Source: Gyrodactylus bullatarudis (Eukaryota; Platyhelminthes; Monogenea; Gyrodactylidea; Gyrodactylidae). Taken from it: 64,000 nt of DNA. The stretch's first letter is position 1, and the number at the start of each line of letters is the position of its first letter. Shown piece by piece: positions 48,401 through 60,400 of this stretch. A model generated the notes under the pieces. That model did not search any database. It was not told the origin of the DNA and was given only the letters and a program-made list of their open reading frames with translations. The DNA lies in NCBI GenBank assembly GCA_012064415.1, contig SSNU01000205.1:167786-231785 (forward strand). Reading direction: 5' to 3'. Made by a program: the position numbers and the translations under genes.

Positions 48401-51400
48401 TTACGCAATCGTATTGTAAGAATCCACTTTCTCACATAATGAGCACAGTGAGAGTTTACTGCATCGATCTTTATTTATCTTACTCTTTTTTCCAATGCAA
48501 GACTGATGTTGTCATAGGAGCAGAGTTGAATCTGAAATTTATTATTTAATTTACTTAGCTTAAAATTACAAGAAATTCTACTTTACCCACCAGATAATTA
48601 AAGTTATTCTAGATTCATAATTATGAGAAAGTTACAGCTAAAGAAAGACTAAGTTTTCTCTCTAAAACCGGGGTTATTCTCCGAGATTTAATCTAAACCT
48701 AGTTGACATGATGATAAGAATTTACCATATCTTTACAAAAAAATCAGTATTTTTCTCTAGAAAGTCAGAAAAATACTTTTTGGATTCCATGATGAAATGA
48801 GGCGATAAGTTGTGGAAATTTAAAATAATTTCCGGTCATATTTTTTAATTTTTGACAATCAATCAAATTTCCACTTTTTCAACTTTCGGACCAAAAATTT
48901 GCATATATTTCGAAGATTTAGAGGAGTATAATGGCGATATTTGAGAACAAAATTAGACGAAGATAACGAATTCACCTGTAGAATTTCAGAGAATCTTTTT
49001 TAAATCGATAAAATTTTTCGGTTTGAAAGTTGAAATAGTGGAATTTTCGCATTTTCGAAAATCAAAAATATGACCTAATTTTATTTAGATTGAATTTTTT
49101 CGTAAATTTTCACAACATATTGGCTCATTTCACCATGGAGTCCAAAAAGTAAAAATATTGTAATTCTCATCTTCATGTCAACTAGGCTTAAAAGTTGCAA
49201 AGTAATACTAATATTTTCCCAACTCACTATAAATCTATAGAGTGACAATAGAGTATATTTTGAATTTTGATTTTCATAGTAAAAGGATTGCCAAAAAAAT
49301 TGAATTCAATTTATAGAGAGAGATGTATTGATTGGAAAAATTTTCAATGTTTATCCGTGATTCTTTTATGCGAGAAATTATCTGTATACTTGTCATAATA
49401 CAATATTCAGCAGACTGATTCGAGGTTATACTTCAAGTTGAACTTGCTGAATATTTAATGATACCCCCTTTGTTAATCCTTGATCTTGAACAATTTTTCT
49501 TGAATAATTATTTATGCATAAGGAGCTTGATTCAATTTCTCAACTCTACATAGTCCACATCAAGCTAGCTAGAGGGGAGATTCTATTTTCATTGTTTTCA
49601 AGAAGTTGTACCTTGACAACAACTAAAAGTTGAAGTTTCCCCTCTTGGCCAATCCCTCTTACAAAGTTTACTCTACTCTTTGGGATTAAGATACTTTTGA
49701 GTCTACATAGCTTTCTCTTTTTTCCCATCTGAGAGTGGAGAAGTGGTGCTCTTCCAATTTTCCCTATGACATTTTCCCTCCATCCATAGGTGTGAGCCTA
49801 TTTTTCAATTTAAATTTACCTCTCTTCAAAATCCTAACAACGTGAGATTTTTACCTTCCTATCAATTTTACTCTCATCTATGGGTGTATCGGAAAAACAA
49901 AATTTATGATAGCAAATGGAAATTTTTTTATCTTAGTCTTTTACAGTTAACCCTCTGGAACCCTCAGAAACATATCTACTAAAGTATACTATACTATACA
50001 GTATAGTCCTGTTTTATAAAATCAGCCGTTAATAAAATTCAAATTCTAATTAAAAGGCTTTTCGCCAAATCAAAGTGAAATCTACTCATTTTAATATTTT
50101 TTTTTCATTTATGACTATAAAGCATATTTGAACCTACACCTAGTTAATATGAAGAATCTTCATTGAAGATGGGACTTTATGGTTCTAACAAAATTCTCAA
50201 TTTTTTCATCAAGAAATCGAATTTGATCAAGATTTTATAGAATCTAGATCATGAGGCCCTCTTTCACGACACGGAGAAAAAAATTTTGGAAAAAAAAAAT
50301 TTTCAAGAAAAATACGGCAAATTTGAAATCTTGAAGTAGCACCAAAATTCTATTATTTTGAACTTTGAGTTGAAAATTTTTGTTGATTTCAATGTGAGAG
50401 AGTGATCAAAAGTTGATTCTTAGGGTCAAAATCAGTCAAAGAAATTAAATATGCTGAATCTGGTTTTAAGAATCACCTCATATTCGTGTCAAAATCAAAT
50501 TTTGAATTTTTCATCATTTATTTATTCATGTTAAAATACCCAAACATATCCATTTTGAACTCTACGTGATTTTAGAAATAGTACGAAAACTTACCAAGGC
50601 AACAAGTTAGTACAGAAATACTTCCAACTATCTTCAAAATGGTATTAGACGAGAAGATTTTTTCCTCAGATTATCAAAACTCGCTAGAATAAAAAAAACA
50701 AGACTTTAATGACAAAATTGTACTTTTTAAAGGCCTTACTATGACTTACTAATGAGTTATGAGTAAACTATTTTTCATTCTTGATTACTGTTTGATTAGT
50801 CTCTCACACATTAAGAAATCAAAGTTTAATTTAAATATATATTTTACAAATTAAATAAACTATCATCCAAATCTACATTATCGTTGATATCGAAATGATT
50901 TTCAGCCAATACTTCAATTCGAGGAGCATTTCTCAATTGAATTATTAGTGACATTAAGTTGTTTAATATTTTATTTGGACTAAGAATTGAATTGTTGTAG
51001 AGGTACTGAAATATTTCCACTCTTCCAGCGATCCTTAACATTGAAATTCCTTTCGGAATTTTTTCTTTGAGGGAACGCCAAAATCTTTCTATTGTATTGG
51101 TATGAATTGTTGGATCTCTCGGATTAACATAATATCTACTATGATTAATTGTTATATGCCAAAATCCTGCTGTTGACCATTCCGAATATCCTCGCCATTC
51201 GTCTGATATTAGAGTTGAGCCAGTAATGACATTTTCATCAAGAAATCTACTTATGGTCACTTGATCTCTTCTTTCAACTATTGCCATTCTAACTTTCTTG
51301 GTATCTCGATCGAAAGCACCGATAACCCATTCATTCCTTAGAAGCCTTCCTCGATTATATTTGCGTTTAGATAATTTCGTCTCGTCAATTTCGACGATAT

Positions 51401-54400
51401 GCCCATTTCCACCTATTTTATCGTCATTTTTTGCTGCTTCAGAAAGAAACCCTCTGAATATGTCAAAATATCGTAAGATAGTTTCAGGAGAAATATTGAT
51501 TTTTTCCAAAATTTGTGAGTAAGGTACTCCAGATGAAAAATAAAAAGCCAGTTGGATAACCATGGCCAATGAGGTGAACTTATGGTGCAGAAAAGTACCT
51601 AAAATAATTTTATAAATTTTTCATCTCACCTCTGTAGATAGAAAATCCTCGACCACATGTTGAGCACCTCTTGTAGTTGGGTCGGGAATTGAGAATTTTT
51701 TGTATACCGTTGCAATGTTCATAATGACAACGAGTAAGAGATGTATCAATAAAATTATTTCGGATGAAAAAATCTCTTGACTTTGCCTCAGAATTACAAA
51801 GATCCCAGATATCGTTGTCACATAAATCCATTTTTGATAAAGTTCAAAATGGATATATTTGGGTATTTTAACATGAATAAATAGCCAATCAGCTCCAACA
51901 AGTAGTAAATAAATTAAAATATTATTGAATTCATTCATGGGATTTTAATTGAGTTAAAAATTAAAATACTAATTAAAGTGTTTGATTTTTAGTGATAAGA
52001 CAGAGCGTTTGAAACAAAGGAATATACACTGACTCTCTTCCGAAGTATTTTCATGCAGGTAAATATAGAAAATTTGATGTATTCTAGGTGTGTTCTGATA
52101 AGCAACTTATTCTAGTTGAGCTATTCCAGGGTTTTTACACGTAAAAAAGACATACTCGAATCTGATTGGCTCTAGCATTCACCCTCCCAAAACGCAAAAT
52201 TTGCGCTGACTCTCTTTCGAAGTGTTACCAAAAGACGATTTGACCGACTTCAAAAATTTTGTCATATTTTTGTTGTAGCCTCGTCAATTCTCTTAAATGT
52301 ATAAAAAAATTCGATATTCAATATTGAAGAATTTGACATTGGTAGCATTTGCGAAATTCTAAAATTAAATTCTTTTTCTAACTATACGGAGAAAAATATT
52401 GAGTTTTTTGTATGAAAATGTAAAAGCGATTCGAAAAATGAACAAAAACTTTTTTCTTTTTCCCTAATCCATTTCACACTTTGAAATGCTTACTTTTTTC
52501 CATTAACTTCCCAAAGTTGTTGTTATTTGCTCTCTCTCACTCTGTTTTTATTTTTAATTTTTTTATCATTGCTTTCAATATATATAAAATTATACTGATT
52601 TAAGCTGATATATAAATGATCGATGATTATTGAATAAGATTATTCTTTTTATTTCGATAAATCTCTCTCCATTTCTCCTGTGTCCCCTTTCTCACTTTCA
52701 TTCAGTCACTTTCCTTTTTTTCCTTCACAAGATTGATTAGAAAATAAATAATTTTCATGGCTATTTGTATGCTGAGAAATTCTCTCATTCTATCCCATTT
52801 TTTTCGATATCTCATTTTTGTGTGTTTTTTTCCTTCAACTTTGATAAATATCCGAGAATAAAAAAATCCGCTTCGAATAGTATGCAAAACAAAGGCTCTC
52901 TAAGGCTTAAAAATCTGAGAATGAATCAAACATAAGAACAATGAAAAATCAAAGTCAGGAATCAAAAAGTGGTTGAATAAAGTCTTTGTCGTCAGATCAT
53001 TTCGTCCAATAGCATTCTCCAAATATTTTTGTAAAAAAAAACGATGCTACTTGTAGGTATGATTATTATTATTACGAATAAAAAATAAAGGTGTGAGGCC
53101 CTAAGTATTTTGAAATCTTTGAAAATTATTGATTGTTAGTTTTCATCAAGGCATTTACAATGGAATTGCCAAGGTGTATCAAGAGATCTATGTTTCGCTA
53201 CAAAAATGCTCTGGTTGAAAATGGAACTAGGCCATCTAGACTAGAAATTCATTGATAAAAGTCAACACTTGAATGAAGAATGGATTTTCTCTTTTAATCA
53301 CAAGAATCCGGCTTCATAATAAAATTATTTTTTCAACTCTATTTTCACGAAACTCAGTGAATTAGCTAGTGATAATTATCTTTTATTTACTGATTTCTTA
53401 TTTTCCCTGTAAGAGATGTATATTCTTTGTCTGTCTAGAATATTCTCACCTGATATCAGATTCAAAATGATCTAAAATTAGTTTTACAATAAGATTTATT
53501 AAATCTTGGATCAATTTTAGAGGCTCTTGAAATTGGCAATAATGATTCTTTTGATGGAAATCTCGGTGAAGCGAACATTGAGCAGTGTTGGACTCGGCTT
53601 CTTGGCAAAAGAAGGAACTTGGATTAAATCTGATGAAAAATGAGATCTATTACTCTATTCTTCTGATTATCAATAGGTCAAACTCTTGTTGTATTCTATT
53701 CTCTGATCTGATTGGACAAAACTGATAGGGATGAGATCACGAAAGTGTATAAATAGTATTTTGTGTTTGATGAACTCGTCGTACCACAGAAGAAAACGTG
53801 TCAAGACAATCATCGTTGAAACGTTTAGAAGAGTTCTAATATTGACCCAAGTTTTAATACATTTTATTATAATTCTTACCTGATTTTCGAAAACTGTACA
53901 GAATCATGAATATCTACTGGGTCAATAGGATAAAACCAAGTGATTATTATACTGATGAGAATAAAATTTTGAATTAGAAGAATATTATTTCATTAAATAG
54001 CTCATATACTGAGTGTATCGATGTGATTAATTTATTTTAAAGATTTGATTTAAATATGAATACTTTGTATTGTATTTTAGAAAAATGGAAGAAGCTATAT
54101 TAAAATCAAATGTACATTTCTTGAAGTATCATATATCAGTGGTAATTCTCCAAAAATGATAATAAAGTTAAAAGTTCATTCAAGATAATAATTTACAAAT
54201 TATGAAAGAAAAAGTAAAGGTCAAAGAAAATAAGAATAAAATGCAAGCTGAAAAAACACCAAAACTCTCCAATAAATAGCAACAGTGGAGAGAAAAGTAA
54301 AAAAGCTCACATTGGCCAAGGTAGTTGAAGATTATAGGAATAGTTTTTTGAACACATAGATTAGGTTTATATAGGTTAATAAGAAATTTTTCTTTCACCC

Positions 54401-57400
54401 ATACATCTATGCTGTCATCATTAGGGTTTTTGTATAAAACGAAAAAATTAGAAATTGAGGCTGTATGATCTTCTTCTCTAAGGTGCCTAGTAACCGCAGT
54501 ATCCTTCTTCAGATGATCCTCCGCTCGTGTAGATAATTTCCAAATAGTTCTACCAATATATGAGGCTCCACAATAACATTGGAATTTGTATTTCGAAAAT
54601 AAACCACCCATCTATAATCTTTGAGGAGAAGAGAAAATTGAAAACTTAGTACATTTTGCTCTTCCTACTTCTGGCCAACATTATCTACGCGCTTGAATGG
54701 ATAATTAAGAGGTGAAAGAGATACCAGAGAATCTTTTATCTTTGAAGAATCACACCTTGTTATATTATTTTCATTTTAAAGTGAAAAAATTGATCGCATT
54801 CGTATTTCTCCCTTCTTTCTTACTGATGGTCACGACATTTTCAATAGAACTCTCTTGCAGTTAGACTCTTTGCACTCCATTCATTCTCAAGAGATGTAGA
54901 GAAAGGAGAGTTATACGAATGAAATAAAAGTAAAAGGAAATAACGGAATGTTTAAAATCTCCCTTGTATGCATGTCAGGTTATTGATTTGAAAGGAATAT
55001 CAATCAAATCCATCCGAGAGGGATAACAAAATGAAGACTGACAAGTGATATGAGCGGTTGATTTCTTGGATTATTCTCCAAGTCTTGTCAATTTCCTCAT
55101 TCTCTTCAACAGTTCTCTAGTGATGTATTGACAAAAACCATATTCCACTTATCTATTTAGCCCAAAACTTTCTAAATTGTCATATAGCCTGATGAATAAA
55201 GGAGTTTTATTCGCTAAAGTCTTGCACTCACTTATATTATAATTAAAAGCAACTAAATATCTCTGCCTTGAAGGGTGGAAAATAACTGCCTTCATAAGTA
55301 ATATGTAGAAGAGAATTTACATTTTTTACAAAAATCTCATTATTTTTCTTCGGAGAGCCAGGAACATGAACTTATTCCACAATGAGATAAGCCCATTTGA
55401 GTTGTTGAAATAAAAATAATTTCTGATCTGATGTTGATCTTAGAAAATCAAAAAATATTTTTTGTGTCTTTGAGATGGTTAAAAAAATCATCTTTTACTG
55501 TGCTAACGCTCATTGATTATGAAAGGTGATGCCAGATAATTTCAAAGCGCTTTATATATACATGCGAATATATGTTGCCGTAAATATTGAAACTCCTTGA
55601 GTTTCGAAACTCCCCAGTGAGTATTGAAACTAAACTAAATATCTATCAATTTATTTTGAAATAATTTTCAAAGTTGATATGTATCAAAAATATTGTTATA
55701 AATTTTTACTTTTTACTAGCTGTTATTTACAACTTTTAAAATTTTATTGAAAAAAAACTTTTAGAATTTCATTATTCTTCGTAAAGCCCATTGTTTTTTT
55801 GCTAATATAATTTGATTTTTTCACATCTATTTATCCAAGGTTTATTATTATTTTCTACATGAAATAATCTAGGCCAGTTTACATGAAATCAAGTATAAAG
55901 TAAATGTCATGTATAAGTTTTTATTTTGTAGGTAATCTGAGGTAGATTCCTTCAATCTTATTGGTTATTGAGAAATGGTTAATAATGGGGAAAATTTCTA
56001 TTGCATCGGGACTAAGCATGGAATAATAAATGGATGGTTCTCTACCAATGAATTTACTGTTCTTCAAGAGAAATTCATTTCATCTAATCAAGTTCCCACC
56101 TAAGAATGTTCTTTAGGATTTCGAGTCAAACTTTGGTGGCCAGCGTTTCATTAAATGTGATTGCAAGCTAAATTTCAAGATAAATAGATGCAAATGCAGG
56201 CGTCAATGCTTACTTTGTAACTCGAAGTGTCATAACAGTAGTCCTTGAAAATATGTAATCATGAAAGGTTATTAAACTAATATTTTTTTGATTCATATCA
56301 CTAAGGAGTTTGAGTTTTTCAACTTTGAAAATTATTTCAAGATAAATTGATAGATATTTAGTTTAGTTTCAATACTCACTGGGGAGTTTCGAAACTCACG
56401 ATTTTCAATACTCACGAAAATCGTGAATTTAGAAACTAGTTTCATATTTCGAAACTCCCTCACGGAGTTTCAATATGGTAACATATGCAAAAGTTTGAAA
56501 TTACAAAATTAACAATTATTTCTCTCCATACAATATTATAATCAGTAGTGCGGTCAAAATGTTATTTTTGCTATTTTTGATATGTTGCTAGAATTTTCAT
56601 GAAAACTATGAAATTAACATTCTTGACCATCAAGGTTATTTCCTCACGAAAATAATTTTGCTATTCAAAATCGAATGCTATTTTTCCATTAATTAATTGC
56701 TATTTTTTGCTATTTATTCGGGCTAAGCCCTTGTCAGATAAATGGTAACATGATAAAAAATCTTATTTTTCTCGATTACTATCAACTCTTAATTTGAATC
56801 AAGTTGTTTCTAAAGCGTCTCAATCTTGTAATAGGGCCTGATCTGAAGGTTTTTGATTGGTCAAAGAAAAATTTTAAGCTTGGGATATTATTTAAACTTA
56901 ATTCGTTCCATAATTAAATGTCTGATCACACGTTTAGACGCAATGACGCGCCTAACCCAAACGAAAAATTAGTTTTTTATAATTTAAATACAAGTAGTAT
57001 ATAACATTATTTTTCATATGTTATAAAAATGCTATAATTTTTGAAAAAATTTTTTCTGAAAAAATGCTATTTTGTGACCGCCCTAATAATCAGTTGTAAA
57101 GTTTTTCAAATTTAAATATAATTGACGATTTTTAGAGCACAGTTTGGTATTTGTGACCGTCTGCAGAAAGCTATTGAGTTTTATGTGAAAAATAGTGAAT
57201 TCTCATCTTAATTTCAACCAACTTTTGAAGATTGAGCTTTTGGCTCAATTAAAGTCCTAATTCTAGTACGAAAATCGATAAAATATTGCCTAGTCAACAT
57301 TAAAATATTGAAATTTGTATTCCGATAGATTTTACTGTACAATTTAGGATGAAAAGTATTTCCTAGGATTTTTCTACATCATGATCAAGTGCAAGTATAG

Positions 57401-60400
57401 ATCTTTTAATCTTGGATATCTACAGTGGATATTATACATTTGCCTAAATATAGGAAAAATGATCAGTGGACCATCAAAATTTCCGAAGCATAAACATATC
57501 CTTATTAATTATAATTTTCCCCCCTTTTAACTTTTAGTATCCATCACTCGTTTTTATCAAGGACTGCTCACTCATGAATCCAGTTTTGATTATTCAAATG
57601 GAGAATGGAATTGTAACGAATTTTTTGCTTTTTATAAATCAAAGTTTTCCGTGAAATTTCCACTTATAATTTTGATAAGAATGATGTGTGAAATCTAAAA
57701 TAACTGAAAATTCGTCTGCAATCCCATGCATAGTCGTGCATTGCCCATTTTCCCTAAATTTTCTTGTAGGCATAGTGAAATAACAAAATTTAACAGAAAT
57801 GATCCTGACATGATTCTATTACTATTTTCATAGAAAAAACCCTCAAAGCCTTATCAGCAAAAAGATATTCGAAATTTTAGTGAAAACTTAGTAAAAATTC
57901 ATTGAAAATCTAGCGGCATTTTTAAAAAAGTCTTATCTTTCAACTCGAATATTATCACAGACAAGCATTTTGATACTTGATCTTATATAAAATAATGTTT
58001 AGAATTCATAGAATTATCATTTGAGTAGGTTTTTGAATAGGTTGAAAAATTTGTTACATCTCCAATGGAGAATCTTTTATTCCAACCTTAACAAAATTTG
58101 GGAGAAAATTTCTTTTCATTCTGTGAAATTCTCCTAAAAAGTATAACCCTTCACGCATCATTTATGAACATTTTCTTTCACAGTTTTAGTTATTTGTAGG
58201 GCGACCAGAAAAAGGCATACTTTTTAATGAAAAAAGGCAATTTTTAATTCTGAAAAAGGCAAATTCATAAAATCGAATGTTTCTCACGAGAGGCATCCCA
58301 AGAAGATATCCGCTAAAAGAGGACTTAAAGGAGATCCCATTGATAATCCAAAAAGTAGCTTTAACAATATAGTAAAGCAAATTCATAATATCGAATACCT
58401 CTCACAAGTAGGGATTTTAAAAATTTAATCAATTCTTCAAGCCTTTCAAGTGAATAGAATAGGAATTAGATTTTGAGTTGGATATGCCATTTCTATTGGC
58501 TGTTTACCGAGTCCCCCATAAAATTAGATTCAGACAATGAAAATTTAACTAAGATCAAAATAAACAATGATAAAAATTTTGCACAATCCTTGAAAAAAAA
58601 TGAAAAAGCAATCCTTTTTAAAAAAAAGGCAAGCCTCCTTCAAATAGGCAAAAAATCAAACTTAAAACTCTTATTAAGAGGTTTAGAACAAAAGGACTGA
58701 ATTCTTAATCTTTTCAGAGTTTTTTAGACTCACTCTCAAAAAAGGCAAAAAAGGGATTTTGGTCCCCCTAGTTATTTGGTTTATTTCGTGATTGTATTCC
58801 AGCTTTCAATAGATCTTAGTTTTTCTCCTACCTTCCTTATTAGTTTAGAACCATTATTACAAAGTTAGCGTTCAAATTCGTAGAAATCTAGTTAAATAGG
58901 TCCGTACAGATTTTAAAGTTTAATTTACAGAATCCGTTCAACTTTGTTCTCGTAGAATTTCAAGTGAAGATTTTATTAGAATTAGTGTATCTCTCTTTGT
59001 CTGTTTATAATTGCGTTCTGATAATGTGTTGAGTAAAATTATTCAAAAATGTATTTCTAAAAACCTGGAAACATTTAGACATATTCCTGAAACAATCTCC
59101 TTCTATCCAATATAAAGCTATTTTATGAATTTTACAAAAATCTCATTTTTTCATCAAGGTATCAAAATTTTCTTATGATTCAAAAGGCACAATTTTGATC
59201 TCAAGGTGAGAAAGAACTTTATTTTTAAGAATCACCAATCAGAAATAGAAAACAATTACGCCTATTCAATTTTTGAAGGAATTGTGAATTTGATTTGATC
59301 TTGGATCCAAACCCCCCTACTTTACTGTAATTTTTAAGCAGTAAAAATGGTCGAAAAATAGAAAGTAGACTTTTGCACAAAAATGGACTGTTTCTTAAAA
59401 TCTCTACGACCATTATTGTTTTCTTTGACTATTGGTGATTCCACTGAGAGCTTGCGATCAACAAAAAATTTGCTCTCAAAGTTTAAGATAATGATCGCAC
59501 CGACTCCAAAACTTTTTTTTCGAATTATTTTTTCTTTTATTGCTGAAAGTGTGTGATGGAAAAAAATTCCAAAATTCATCTAGAATAGCCCCATGTTCTT
59601 CTCTATCTTGAATTACATAGAAAAACATGATATTCCTAAAATAATCAAGGCACATAGAAATAAGGTAAAACGAATAGTAGAATCAGACAAATCTCAATTT
59701 AATGAGAAACATATAGATGGAGAGAAAGCGAAGGATACACAGAACGAGAGACAGAGAGAGAGAGGGATGGTTATACGTAAATACAAATCAATTTGCATCT
59801 CCTGATAATGCTGCTGATTAAACGGCAATAATGCTCTACTCTTAAATCAGTTTTATCGCTTAATCAACTCCTATATTCTACGATTTATATTTTTTCGTTC
59901 CTGAGAGCATTCAAGTATCGATTTACTTTACTTTTATTATCTTCCCTTTTAATTCAAATAAATTACTGTTTTTATCATTTTTGAATTGAACAACTATGAG
60001 GAACGTTGTTGTTTTTTGTCTTTTTCTTCAAAATCTAAAGTACACTATAGTAAATTGTAAACTGTTCAATTTTTGGTTGACAATCGAGACAAGATTAATT
60101 GGAGATTCCAATTATACTCTAACGATGAACAGTCGCCGAAACCACTCTACTCCCTCCCCAACATTGGCATAGAATTACACGATGCTAATGAATCCCAATT
60201 TCTATACTCTCTAATTTTTATAGATTGACTTTGATTATTTAATTTTTCTTACGAAATTCATTCAACTGAAGATTGATTGACAATATTAAGAAATAATTTC
60301 GAATACTACTGTATTAGAAATTTTCAAGATTTATTCTAGCATAAAATTTATTTATTCCAGGAAGCCATTTTCGTTGTAATATGGTCATTGCGCCTGTGCG

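Larger units (their letters stand above)
45678..60360 (+). other. 14.7 kb intron inside the PAS domain, filled with mobile elements
   Basis: This stretch lies between a GTAAGT donor and a TTATTCCAG acceptor that keep the PAS frame. 45680-48770, 49152-50180 and 52250-54170 show no exons or recognisable elements. The rest holds the elements listed separately. Its length contrasts with the 23-60 nt introns of most neighbours. Confidence 0.75.

Noticed and set aside
58473..58700. Lysine-rich 75-codon frame
   Set aside because: It overlaps the AAAAAGGCA repeat zone, and its composition follows the A-rich DNA.
59593..59805. 70-codon frame ending in Arg/Glu repeats
   Set aside because: The tail is a translated AGAG simple repeat, and it lies within the channel intron.
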